This document shows positions 34,244 through 41,800 of a stretch of 47,487 nucleotides of DNA, piece by piece. The translations under genes and the position numbers were made by a program. Within the stretch, counting starts at the first letter, position 1. Each line of letters opens with the position of its first letter. The notes beneath the pieces were generated by a model. It was not told the origin of the DNA. It saw only the letters and a list, made by a program, of their open reading frames with translations, and did no database searches. Source of the stretch: Bacteroidales bacterium OttesenSCG-928-M11 (GTDB taxonomy: Bacteria; Bacteroidota; Bacteroidia; Bacteroidales; Azobacteroidaceae); the NCBI GenBank assembly GCA_030265685.1, contig JAJDGO010000004.1, forward strand, positions 1 to 47,487, given 5' to 3'.

Positions 34244-34843
34244 TTATTTCGGCAAGAACCCATTTTTGTAATATTGGTAGCTCTCTTCTATAATTTCCGG
34301 TGTATCCGCATCTAAGGTATATAATATTTCACGGCAAAACTCTAATGGTGCAGTTCCGTTGGCGGTAACAATATTGCCGTCTCTTACAGCTTGTTTATTG
34401 ATATAGTTGGCATCGCCGGTATATTTCTCTCCGGCATACTGTTTCAGGTAATCCAATCCGTTGCTTGTGTGCTTTACGTTGTTTAGAACTCCGCTTGCCC
34501 CAAGAAACACCGAAGCGTTGCATATTCCGGCAACCAACTTGTTCTCCTTAACCGTTTTCTCGACAAGCGGAACTATTTGCGCCGCTTCGGGCGAGAACCA
34601 ATGCATGCCGCCAATCAATATCAGCCCCGCATGGTCTGTCGGCATGTCATTCAAATCGTAGTCGGGAACGACTTTGAATCCGCCTATCGATAAGATAGGG
34701 TCTTTGGTTACTGACATTGTTTTTACGGTGTATTTGATCGGGCTTCCGGGCTTTACTCCTATATTCAAACAGGTGGAGATATAAGCACCTTCCCAATCAG
34801 CAAACTTATCTAAGAGTACAAAAATTACTTCTTTTTTATTCAT
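34244..34843 (-). CDS. DJ-1/PfpI-family protein
   Basis: A 199-aa DJ-1/PfpI superfamily protein. The nucleophile elbow is LVAGICNASVFLG (Cys near residue 107), with EVIFVLLDKFADWEGAYIS at the N-terminus supplying the conserved acidic residue. This family includes glyoxalase III/deglycase-like enzymes, proteases and chaperones; the group closest in layout is the glutamine-amidotransferase-like YdeA/ThiJ type. It follows the hydrolase gene by 7 nt within the operon. Confidence 0.88.
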   Translation of the reverse strand: MNKKEVIFVLLDKFADWEGAYISTCLNIGVKPGSPIKYTVKTMSVTKDPILSIGGFKVVPDYDLNDMPTDHAGLILIGGMHWFSPEAAQIVPLVEKTVKENKLVAGICNASVFLGASGVLNNVKHTSNGLDYLKQYAGEKYTGDANYINKQAVRDGNIVTANGTAPLEFCREILYTLDADTPEIIEESYQYYKNGFLPK

Positions 34844-34850
34844 TGTATTT

Positions 34851-35549
34851 TTATTTAATTACTGTTAACCAATTATCTAAGTATTCTAATTGCTCCTTTG
34901 TATGGAAATAATGCTCTCCACCCGGCATAACATCAACCGTACAACCATTCTGTATTGCGAATGAATCAAGAACGCATCTTTCTGTCAGATTATCATTCTC
35001 TCCATACAGGATAAATGTAGGACTATCCCACTTGCCGACAGGATTGTTTCGTACATATTCGTAATAATCCCACGACAGCGTCTCCCCGAAAGAAGTTTCA
35101 TGTTCACCTCTCTCTTTCAACTCTTCTTCCGATATACTTGACCACTTCATCATATTCTGTATCAACCGCTCCATATCGAGAATGGGAGAAAGGAAAAGGC
35201 ATTTATCAAACTTTATATCCCGGCATGCCAATAGACTAAAATAAGCTCCTAAACTGCAAGCATATAAAGATATGCTTTTGTGTTTGTCTTTAATGAACGA
35301 ATATATCTCTTTCAAATCACGTACACCATTCTGAACGCTGCATGGATATGGCTCGGATATACGTTCTCCATGTTCAGGCAAGTCAAAACTTAGAACCTGA
35401 TAGCCTGATTTCTTTGCTATGTTTGCAAAATGTTCGGCTTCTTCTTTCCTTGATTGTTTACCGTGTACATACAGGTATAGCTTATCCGAAGCCGAGCCGT
35501 AAAGGATTGCCGGAATATTATTGATTTTTATTTTCTCTTGTCTACTCAT
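34851..35549 (-). CDS. Alpha/beta-hydrolase
   Basis: A 232-aa alpha/beta-hydrolase. The nucleophile elbow is YACSLGAYFSLLAC (Ser in A-C-S-L-G, a G-x-S-x-G variant), preceded by FDLPEHGERISEPYPCSVQN. The acid is likely in ILYGENDNLTERC and the histidine in MPGGEHYFHTKEQ. No signal peptide. It overlaps the QueG-like gene upstream by 8 nt. The substrate is unknown. Confidence 0.88.
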   Translation of the reverse strand: MSRQEKIKINNIPAILYGSASDKLYLYVHGKQSRKEEAEHFANIAKKSGYQVLSFDLPEHGERISEPYPCSVQNGVRDLKEIYSFIKDKHKSISLYACSLGAYFSLLACRDIKFDKCLFLSPILDMERLIQNMMKWSSISEEELKERGEHETSFGETLSWDYYEYVRNNPVGKWDSPTFILYGENDNLTERCVLDSFAIQNGCTVDVMPGGEHYFHTKEQLEYLDNWLTVIK

Positions 35550-36243
35550 TTACATCTTTCTTCATATATCGTTGTGTCCATGGGCAATGAACCATACATT
35601 TCAGGCAAGTGGTGCATTTATCCACATCTATCATCTCCTCGCGCTCTATACCCGATTGCCAGACAATACCTTTCAGGGCATTGGGTTCGCAAACATCCAA
35701 ACAAATCCGACAGTTGCCACACTGAACAGAGGGCAGATTATTCAATACTGTGTTGAGTGGTGCATCGGTCAAAACTGCACCCCAAGTTTGACAACAACCA
35801 AATTCCTTATTTACCAACAAATTGTTTTTACCAATCCAACCCAATCCGGCATGAGTAGCAAGAGTTTTCAACGGGAGCATTGTTTTTCCAAACATCCCGT
35901 CAAAGTTACTCGTTGCTATTTGGTTGGCATCCGAAAGTGAATAGGCTTTGTAACCGTTCTTTTCAATTAACTCTGCAAGCAGGTCGGATATGCGGTACAT
36001 GCCCATTTCATAAACATAATGCTCGTCGTCATCGAAATAGTTGCGGGCAACCATATCAGACACATAATTAGGATTGTCACTGACTCTTTTCAGGTATTCG
36101 GGAGAGCATTTAACGCCAAATAGTATAGCAGACGAAAATCCCCGATTTCGTTTTTCTGCCAAACCGGAGATATCAACAAAGTGGATAAATTCTATTCCCT
36201 GTTGTTTTAACTCATTCGCGACTGTTTCGTTTAACGGATTCAT
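35542..36243 (-). CDS. QueG-like double 4Fe-4S protein
   Basis: A 233-aa protein related to epoxyqueuosine reductase (QueG) and other corrinoid-reductase-type ferredoxins. The N-terminal half has AGLGWIGKNNLLVNKEFG, the QueG-like signature. The C-terminus has two cluster motifs, CGNCRICLDVCEPNAL and CTTCLKCMVHCPW (C-x2-C-x2-C-x3-C each). It is shorter than true QueG (about 350 aa) and lacks the HEAT-like C-terminus, so it is probably a specialised reductase. First gene of the minus-strand operon, with a -7 element at 36263. Confidence 0.87.
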   Translation of the reverse strand: MNPLNETVANELKQQGIEFIHFVDISGLAEKRNRGFSSAILFGVKCSPEYLKRVSDNPNYVSDMVARNYFDDDEHYVYEMGMYRISDLLAELIEKNGYKAYSLSDANQIATSNFDGMFGKTMLPLKTLATHAGLGWIGKNNLLVNKEFGCCQTWGAVLTDAPLNTVLNNLPSVQCGNCRICLDVCEPNALKGIVWQSGIEREEMIDVDKCTTCLKCMVHCPWTQRYMKKDVNE

Positions 36244-36262
36244 TTATTTGTTAATCGAATTG

Positions 36263-36270
36263 CAAAGATA
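36263..36270 (-). promoter_or_regulatory. -7 element of the 36243-31459 operon
   Basis: Minus strand TATCTTTG matches TAnnTTTG and lies 19 nt before the QueG-like ATG. Eight intact genes plus the GNAT remnant follow with gaps of at most 20 nt or overlaps, apart from the remnant itself. Confidence 0.7.
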
Positions 36271-36275
36271 CTATC

Positions 36276-37136
36276 TTATTCCACAGGAATATAGATTTCA
36301 GTTTTTAACTTTTCGGGTTTTGTTCTGTCAGGGTGATTCAGATACTTTTCGAAGCAATGGCAATCCCGAAGTTTCAAGTTGTTTTCGGGAAGCAGGCGAG
36401 CATATATCGTATCGTAAACGGCATCCAAATTGCTGTATGAACCCTGATAATGAAACATAGCAAATTTTCCCGCTTTGATTTCTTTTACTCCAATATCGCC
36501 CTGTGCCTTTACGTCTTTTTTAATGACAAGACAAATATCGGTGCGGAGTTTATTACCCTCTGTTACTTTTGGGTCATCGTGATAAATGGCGATATGCTCC
36601 ATTCCGAAAGTAAAGAGTTTATGTTCTTTGACGAATTGCCACAAACGTTGCCATGAACCGGAAAAGTCAAGGCTTCCGTATTCGCCTGTGAGTTTAATGT
36701 AAATGGCTTGTTTGGCTTTAATATCCAATACTTTGGGGGATTTTATCTTTAGCTGTATATTTTTCTTTTCTGCTTTCATAATGGTAAAATCTTTGTTGGT
36801 ACGGTATTCTGTCGGCGAAATACCATATTGTTGTTTGAATGCTTTTGATAAAGATGCAGGAACATCGTAGCCGACACGGTAAGCGATTTCGGCAACAGAC
36901 ATATCGGTATATCGAATCAAACGGGCAGCAGTTTCCAACCGAACCCTAACAATATAAGCTCCGATAGGTTCTCCCATAAACGCACGAGTAATACGGTGGA
37001 AATGATAGGGAGAGAAATGACTTATTTCAGCTAGTTTTGTCAAATCAATGGTTTGATCCAAGTGATTGTTGATATATTCCACAATGATATTGATATGTTT
37101 CTGATATTCCTCTATGGTAGATATTCGTTGTTTCAT
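36276..37136 (-). CDS. AraC HTH plus GyrI-like effector-binding regulator (module A)
   Basis: A 286-aa regulator with an N-terminal AraC double HTH (IDLTKLAEISHFSPYHFHRI and AEIAYRVGYDVPASLSKAFK) and a C-terminal GyrI/Rob-like small-molecule-binding domain (IKAKQAIYIKLTGEYGSLDF to TEIYIPVE). It lies 14 nt downstream of a four-helix membrane protein on the same strand. A second pair of the same kind exists at 39844-41274, but with the gene order reversed. The pair is probably autoregulated through the operator at 37685. Confidence 0.92.
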   Translation of the reverse strand: MKQRISTIEEYQKHINIIVEYINNHLDQTIDLTKLAEISHFSPYHFHRITRAFMGEPIGAYIVRVRLETAARLIRYTDMSVAEIAYRVGYDVPASLSKAFKQQYGISPTEYRTNKDFTIMKAEKKNIQLKIKSPKVLDIKAKQAIYIKLTGEYGSLDFSGSWQRLWQFVKEHKLFTFGMEHIAIYHDDPKVTEGNKLRTDICLVIKKDVKAQGDIGVKEIKAGKFAMFHYQGSYSNLDAVYDTIYARLLPENNLKLRDCHCFEKYLNHPDRTKPEKLKTEIYIPVE

Positions 37137-37150
37137 ATCATTTTCTGAAA

Positions 37151-37630
37151 TTAGATTCCTAAAATTTTCATTACTTCATCCGCATGCTCACGACAGTAAT
37201 CCTGAGTGAATGCGATTAAAGGAATTCCTATTAATACGCTTGTTAATAATCCGTTTCCTAAAGCCTTGTAATCTTTGTCTTTTAATGTAATCCATAAACC
37301 CAATACGATATTGAGTGTCATAATGATATGGGAGAATTGGGTCAAAAGATCAATTCCACTTTTCCACGGGAAGACAAACAAGCCCATTGTTCCGAAAAAC
37401 ATCATCGGCACAATAGCGATTGTAAACCATATTTTGTTCTTTGTTCTGAAATAGAAGATTAACCCCAGTAGGAAAGCAATACTCGATGGAGCACATGCAT
37501 TGAAAACAAGCCATTGAACAACGCTCACTTTGGCAATGCCCAGAAAATACCATGTACTGTTGGCAACGGTTAGCAGAAGGATAATCGCTAGGATAATACT
37601 TATAACTCGTTCTGTTTTTGTCATACTCAT
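37151..37630 (-). CDS. Four-TM membrane protein, module A
   Basis: A 159-aa membrane protein with four hydrophobic segments (VISIILAIILLLTVANSTWY, SIAFLLGLIFYF, FTIAIVPMMFFGTMGLFVFP, FSHIIMTLNIVLGLWI) and a fifth weaker one near the end. An in-frame ATG at 37651 lies inside the -7 box at 37649-37656, so I place the start at 37630. That gives 159 aa, exactly the length of its paralog at 39844. Shared features include VQWLVFNACAPSS / VQWVAFNSCSPTS and FPWK / LPWN. Function unknown; a DoxX-like or small-molecule transport role is possible. Confidence 0.8.
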   Translation of the reverse strand: MSMTKTERVISIILAIILLLTVANSTWYFLGIAKVSVVQWLVFNACAPSSIAFLLGLIFYFRTKNKIWFTIAIVPMMFFGTMGLFVFPWKSGIDLLTQFSHIIMTLNIVLGLWITLKDKDYKALGNGLLTSVLIGIPLIAFTQDYCREHADEVMKILGI

Positions 37631-37648
37631 TTCTTTTATTTGTTTTTG

Positions 37649-37692
37649 CAAAAGTATGGTGTAAACAGATTTTAGGCTTTTCCTATCTTGCT
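37649..37692 (-). promoter_or_regulatory. Promoter and candidate operator of module A
   Basis: Minus strand: -7 TACTTTTG (37649-37656). Exactly 28 bp upstream is AGCAAGAT (plus strand ATCTTGCT, 37685-37692). The same octamer lies 28 bp upstream of the -7 of module B at 41292. Confidence 0.65.
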
Positions 37693-37794
37693 AACTTATC
37701 CATGATGATGCTATATTGCTACATGATATAAAATTATTGCTCCTCAAAATATTCTCTTCGTAAAAGAGCTGTCTAACCTTGCACACCTTGGCGA

Positions 37795-37839
37795 CAAAAG
37801 TAGTGCTTGCAACAGTAGCGGAATTGTAAAAAAGAAACA
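37795..37839 (-). promoter_or_regulatory. Orphan copy of the AraC operator-promoter
   Basis: Minus strand: -7 TACTTTTG (37795-37802) and, 18 bp upstream, TGTTTCTTTTTTACAATTC (37821-37839). The next gene on this strand starts at 37630 and has its own promoter. The 130 nt between hold no open frame, so the gene once served may be lost, or the transcript is a long leader. Confidence 0.6.
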
Positions 37840-37870
37840 TTTGTCGTTATCGTTAGAAGTAATCCCAATA

Positions 37871-38410
37871 CTATAAATGCTTCTCCATTATTTTATACTT
37901 CGCTTGTACCACTCCATTTTTATAACTTATGCTGCTTTGCAATTCCCATTGAGATTCTTTCGGTTGCTCGGGGAATAGCGCAATTCCATTTCCAAGAATA
38001 ACGGGTATCGTAGTTATTATCATTTCATCAACCATATTCTCATTAAGCAACATGGCTGTTATTTTACCGCCACCGACTAGCCAAATGTCTTTTTCGCTTT
38101 CATTGCGGAGATAAGATATATTCTCAATCACGTTTTCCGTAATAAAGCGAATATTCTCTTTTGTTCCCATCGAATTGCGGGTAACAACATAGGTTGTTTT
38201 ATCCGTGTATGGCCAAACGAAGTCCATATTTAATATGTCCCGGTATGTTTGTCCGCCCATAATAACAGTATCAATGGATTTATAGAAAACGTCGTAACCA
38301 TAATTTGTTTCTGGATTTATCGGATATTTTGTTAGCCAATCCAAATCACCATCGCTTCGGGCAATGTACCCGTCAATGGAAGCTGCTATGTATAATTTTA
38401 TTTTCTTCAT
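37871..38410 (-). CDS. RibD C-terminal/dihydrofolate reductase-like reductase
   Basis: A 179-aa reductase of the DHFR-like RibD C-terminal family: KIKLYIAASIDGYIARSDGD at the N-terminus, VIMGGQTYRDIL, then DIWLVGGGKITAMLLNENMV, the NADPH-binding GGG region, and IPVILGNGIALFP. Members reduce small carbonyl or pterin substrates; this one is a stand-alone domain. I chose ATG 38410; an upstream in-frame ATG at 38419 would add MII. The mRNA would begin near 38653 and carry a strongly structured leader with a terminator-like hairpin. Confidence 0.9.
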   Translation of the reverse strand: MKKIKLYIAASIDGYIARSDGDLDWLTKYPINPETNYGYDVFYKSIDTVIMGGQTYRDILNMDFVWPYTDKTTYVVTRNSMGTKENIRFITENVIENISYLRNESEKDIWLVGGGKITAMLLNENMVDEMIITTIPVILGNGIALFPEQPKESQWELQSSISYKNGVVQAKYKIMEKHL

Positions 38411-38434
38411 GATTATCAAGTGTTATGCAAAATA

Positions 38435-38606
38435 CGAAAAAAGCGTGGAACTTACACTGCTCCGACACGAGGCACTGGTATGCCCTAAGAACGAAACAGG
38501 CAAGTCCACGCCATACTTTCGTATAGCATGAACATTGCACATTCCATCTCGTTCTTAATTTGAAAATTACCAGTTTTCGTGTCGAGACGTTCAGCGAACG
38601 TTATGT
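38435..38606 (-). promoter_or_regulatory. Highly structured leader, attenuator- or attC-like
   Basis: Four inverted-repeat segments nest around one centre: AACTTACACTG/CAGCGAACGTT (8 of 11 paired; 38449-38459, 38592-38602), CGACACGA/TCGTGTCG (38463-38470, 38577-38584), ACTGGTA/TACCAGT (38474-38480, 38568-38574), AAGAACGA/TCGTTCTT (38487-38494, 38549-38556). On the minus strand GCGTGGACTT (38502-38511) can instead pair with AAGTTCCACGC (38443-38453), which is followed by six Ts. So a long hairpin and a terminator compete. GTTATG flanks it as a direct repeat at 38422 and 38600. Confidence 0.55.
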
Positions 38607-38659
38607 TATATATCTATGAAGTATCTGATATACTTCTTATTCTCTTAATTTTACGCATA

Positions 38660-38667
38660 CAAAGATA
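38660..38667 (-). promoter_or_regulatory. -7 element upstream of the structured leader
   Basis: Minus strand TATCTTTG matches TAnnTTTG. Transcription toward the reductase would start near 38653 and cross the whole structured region before the ATG at 38410. Confidence 0.6.
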
Positions 38668-38682
38668 CTATATTTAATTTAT

Positions 38683-39528
38683 TTATCTGCTGTCCGCATC
38701 ATCCATTCTTCGGGTTAACGCTTTGACCAAGCGGTTTAGATATTCCGTTCGATTGGTTTTACGACTTCTGATTTCTAAAAAAATATGGTAAATATCGCTC
38801 AAATCGACCTTGAAAATTCTTCCGAAAATGGTCGCCAATGCTTTTATTTCTATCATTCCTGCATTGATGCTTTTTTCTTCGTGAATGCTATATATGAGTT
38901 CTCCAAGTGCCGTTTTCTTGTCAGTCCATTGAGTAGGAGGCAATTCTTCATTTATTTGATATCCGTTTTCTTCCTGATACTTCAATTTTGATAACTCACA
39001 ATTCAGATAAGCCGCCAACATATCGTTGGCAAGCAGTTTAGCAACCTTGAAATCAAAATTGGTCGAAAATTTAGGATCGCGCTCGAAATAAAAACTTTCC
39101 AGATTCAAATCCATTTCATGGCGTCCTCTTAAAAAATAGTACTTGTCAAAGCAGCTTTGACCGGAACGATAGTATTGAATAAATTCAGCATTCTTATTAC
39201 AAAAGCCATTTATTTGTTCGTGCTCTTTTTCAAGATACGTTCTTATAGTAGCGAAATTTGAGATAGGACGTTTGATTTCCAAATAATATATCTTGCGAAG
39301 GTAAATCAATTTGCTAAACAATATGGGTTTAGTGTATTTGAAAAACGTGATTTCTTCGTCAAAGGATGGGAATTTATATTCTGAAACGAGAGCTTTTAGT
39401 TCTTCAAAAGCGTTCTCCATCATCAATATCATAGCAGGTGCATTTTGTACAATATTATACAATTCTACTTCGCCTACCTGTATTGAAGCATTCAACTCAC
39501 GGACTATTTTTTCTATCTTATTTTTCAT
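38683..39528 (-). CDS. rteC: RteC-like regulator of ICE excision
   Basis: About 281 aa from the ATG at 39528 (MKNKIEKIVRELNASIQ); an upstream in-frame start at 39615 adds an unlikely leader. The C-terminus has the RteC pattern PTQWTDKKTALGELIYSIHE, then ALATIFGRIFKVDLSDIYHI and FLEIRSRKTNRTEYLNRLVK. In CTnDOT, RteC activates the excision operon after tetracycline sensing by RteA/RteB. No RteAB is in this window. Its presence near the integrase links this right arm to the CTnDOT family of ICEs. Confidence 0.9.
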   Translation of the reverse strand: MKNKIEKIVRELNASIQVGEVELYNIVQNAPAMILMMENAFEELKALVSEYKFPSFDEEITFFKYTKPILFSKLIYLRKIYYLEIKRPISNFATIRTYLEKEHEQINGFCNKNAEFIQYYRSGQSCFDKYYFLRGRHEMDLNLESFYFERDPKFSTNFDFKVAKLLANDMLAAYLNCELSKLKYQEENGYQINEELPPTQWTDKKTALGELIYSIHEEKSINAGMIEIKALATIFGRIFKVDLSDIYHIFLEIRSRKTNRTEYLNRLVKALTRRMDDADSR

Positions 39529-39843
39529 AACCGTTGTTTTAGAATGAGAGTGAAAGCTATTTAGAATCAGATTCTTTGCTTTTAAAATTTTAAGCCCAAA
39601 AATAAAGGGAGCCAATTACCTAAAATTGTAAATAACAGACATACCTTAACTTTTTAGCAACAATAACACTCATAGTTTCTCATGTGGTATATAGCGAATT
39701 ATGGCTATCATTCCCTGATGATTTCCAATGATATAACACCTAAATAAGTGTGGTTGAGACAGCGGATTAGCAGTCTTGATGTTGACTATGACTTGTGGAA
39801 TAAAAAACGGGAGACCATAGATAATTTCTTCTTTTTGGCCTTT
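39529..39843. other. Gene-free stretch between rteC and module B
   Basis: About 315 nt with no supported gene. It is AT-rich near rteC and contains stop codons in all frames. I see no strong hairpin or promoter match. It should contain the rteC promoter, which I could not place. Confidence 0.4.
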
Positions 39844-40323
39844 TCATAAAAACAAATTCAACATCTCCTCAGCGTGTGCCTGATTATAAGACAGCACATA
39901 AGCTATGTAAGGAACGAAAAGTAGCATGCTGATTAATAAACCTATTCCTAACGCTTTGTATTCTTTATGTTTGAAGATTACATAGAGCACCCAAATCAAA
40001 TTAAGTGTCATTATAATATGCCCAACATGAGCTATCATGTTCGCTTCATTCCATGGTAAAACAAACATTGACATTGTTCCAAGAAAATAAATTGGAAGAA
40101 ATGTTATCATTAAATACGAAGCGTTTTTCTTTACCAGAAACACTAAAAATAAAAGCAGATACAAGAAACTTGTTGGAGAACAAGAATTAAATGCAACCCA
40201 TTGGACTAAACTGATTTTCAATTTCCCCAAGAAAAAGAATGTACTGCTCAAGGTTATAAGAAATAATAACCCCGCTAAAATAACCCCAATAATCTTCTCT
40301 TTTTTTGTAAGTATCATATACAT
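39844..40323 (-). CDS. Four-TM membrane protein, module B
   Basis: A 159-aa membrane protein paralogous to that at 37151-37630, with the same length and the shared blocks WVAFNSCSPTSFLYLL, MFVLPWNEANMI, HIIMTLNLIWVL and KEYKALGIGLL. Four to five hydrophobic helices. It starts 6 nt after the AraC-GyrI gene of module B, so the order regulator-membrane protein is the reverse of module A. Function is unknown; co-occurrence with a GyrI-type sensor suggests small-molecule response. Confidence 0.82.
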   Translation of the reverse strand: MYMILTKKEKIIGVILAGLLFLITLSSTFFFLGKLKISLVQWVAFNSCSPTSFLYLLLFLVFLVKKNASYLMITFLPIYFLGTMSMFVLPWNEANMIAHVGHIIMTLNLIWVLYVIFKHKEYKALGIGLLISMLLFVPYIAYVLSYNQAHAEEMLNLFL

Positions 40324-40329
40324 TAAAGA

Positions 40330-41274
40330 TTATAATGGTTTTACAGGAATGCAAATATCCACGATGAATTTATGTTCAGGATCCGCACTGTAATCGTTAT
40401 GATAGTACTCATAAGTAGGGCTATCGGAAGGTTGAAATCCGCTTTCGGTCAGCCAAGCACACATTGTATTCCAAGCCTCTTCAAACTCTGTCTCTTTAAG
40501 TTCGAAGCGACCAACAGCATATTTGCCGGCTGGAATATTCAGTTTCCCGATTTCGCCATCCACTTTTACATTGCCATCCACAATAATACAGGCATCCTGA
40601 CGTACTTTATCAATACTTGTGATAGCCGGATCATCTTGATAAACGGTTACTGTTTTAGTGTTTTGATTTACCAATTCGCGAGGAATTGCCCAGCTAAAAA
40701 GTTTTTCGTAAGCCTGTCCGATCTTCTTGAAATCGCCTGTGTGACGACAATAAATCAGGTTCAGCTCAGGCATTCGTTTAATTTCAATTTGAGTGTCCAT
40801 AATGATTATTTTATTAAATTCGACACTGCAAAATTGCTCATTAACTTGCTGGATATTTTTGCCAATCTTGCTGACTGCTTTGCAATCCTTGCTATATCTG
40901 ACTCCGTTTTTAATATATATCGCTTTGTCTTGATTGCGAAATTCAGTGGTAGTCAGACCAAAATAGCCTTTAAATGCCCTACTGAAAGATGATACGTTAA
41001 CGAATCCGCAAGCGAATGCAACCTCACTTACCGATGCTTTAGGGTTATTATGCAGTAATTGTGCTGCTTTCTCAAGTTTAATGCGAGATACAAAATTGTT
41101 CGGGGTTTCGCCCACCATTGCCGTGAATATTCTGTGAAAATGGTATGGAGAAAAAGAAGCAACACTTGCTAATGTAGCAAGATCAAATGATTTATCTAAA
41201 TTGAGTCTTATGTAGTCCATTACCCGGTTTATTCGGGTGGTGTACTCTTGTTTACTGATTTGTTTAGAATCCAT
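40330..41274 (-). CDS. AraC HTH plus GyrI-like effector-binding regulator (module B)
   Basis: A 314-aa regulator with an AraC double HTH (FDLATLASVASFSPYHFHRI and SEVAFACGFVNVSSFSRAFK) and a C-terminal GyrI-like domain beginning MDTQIEIKRMPELNLIYCRH. Between them is a linker of about 45 residues that module A lacks. That linker DNA repeats the operator and a near -7 box of this gene's own promoter (40829-40872), followed by an internal ATG at 40800 that would make a 156-aa stand-alone GyrI protein. This looks like a fusion across a former promoter, or a gene with two products. Confidence 0.9.
   Translation of the reverse strand: MDSKQISKQEYTTRINRVMDYIRLNLDKSFDLATLASVASFSPYHFHRIFTAMVGETPNNFVSRIKLEKAAQLLHNNPKASVSEVAFACGFVNVSSFSRAFKGYFGLTTTEFRNQDKAIYIKNGVRYSKDCKAVSKIGKNIQQVNEQFCSVEFNKIIIMDTQIEIKRMPELNLIYCRHTGDFKKIGQAYEKLFSWAIPRELVNQNTKTVTVYQDDPAITSIDKVRQDACIIVDGNVKVDGEIGKLNIPAGKYAVGRFELKETEFEEAWNTMCAWLTESGFQPSDSPTYEYYHNDYSADPEHKFIVDICIPVKPL
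40829..40872 (-). promoter_or_regulatory. Internal promoter-like element in module B regulator
   Basis: Minus strand: CAATTTTG (one mismatch to TAnnTTTG) at 40829-40836 with AGCAAGAT 28 bp upstream (plus ATCTTGCT, 40865-40872). The spacing is identical to the promoters at 37649 and 41292, and 12 of 13 bases around the octamer match the 41325-41337 copy. The ATG at 40800 follows 28 nt downstream. Confidence 0.5.
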
Positions 41275-41291
41275 ATTATATTATTTCGATG

Positions 41292-41335
41292 CAAAGATAC
41301 ATAATCATCACATCGCATTTTATACTAATCTTGCT
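41292..41335 (-). promoter_or_regulatory. Promoter and candidate operator of module B
   Basis: Minus strand: -7 TATCTTTG (41292-41299), with AGCAAGAT (41328-41335 as ATCTTGCT on plus) 28 bp upstream. ATG at 41274, 17 nt after the -7 box. Confidence 0.7.
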
Positions 41336-41348
41336 GATATATAAATAA

Positions 41349-41778
41349 ATTGGGAAAAACGAAGAACTGGAACCAGTCGTTCGACATATAGAAAAACCAC
41401 AGATTTTGATATTCAAGAATGAGAATGCAGAGATATCCGGCATAGCTGATTTGATTACAGTTTTTAAACAGTCCAAATCGCTTGGAGTTGCTTGAAGACT
41501 GAATTGCAAGCACAAAAATCATAGCCGATAAGCTAAAAGCATATACGGAGGATATTTACTTCCTTTCAAACCAAAGTTCTGCTTTCGTACAAAGTATCAT
41601 CATAAGATCTGCTCACATGGCAAAAGGGTTGGAATTTGACGAAGTAATCATTCCGCAAGTAGCAGACAAGAATTATCATTCGGAGATTGACCAGAGTATG
41701 CTTTATGTGGCAGTAACAAGGGCAATGCATAGGTTGACGTTGACTTATTGCAGAGAGAAAAGTAGGTTACTTTACTGA
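41349..41778 (+). pseudogene. Decayed UvrD-like helicase C-terminal fragment
   Basis: Frame 1 from 41349 reads EELEPVVRHIEKPQILIFKN then ENAEISGIADLITVFKQS and stops at 41491. A second frame (41503-41778) reads IIADKLKAYTEDIYFLSNQS, HMAKGLEFDEVIIPQVAD and DQSMLYVAVTRAMHRLTLTY. The last blocks are the helicase motifs V-VI of the UvrD/Rep superfamily. At least two frame changes separate the pieces and the ATPase N-terminus is gone. Minus-strand frames here are shadows. It looks like the footprint of an older gene cut by insertion of the integrase region. Confidence 0.75.
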
Positions 41779-41800
41779 TGATCAGATATTGTCAGTTGTA

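Noticed and set aside
41276..41522. Two minus-strand open frames of 65-79 codons
   Set aside because: They lie opposite the helicase pseudogene and show no protein family features.
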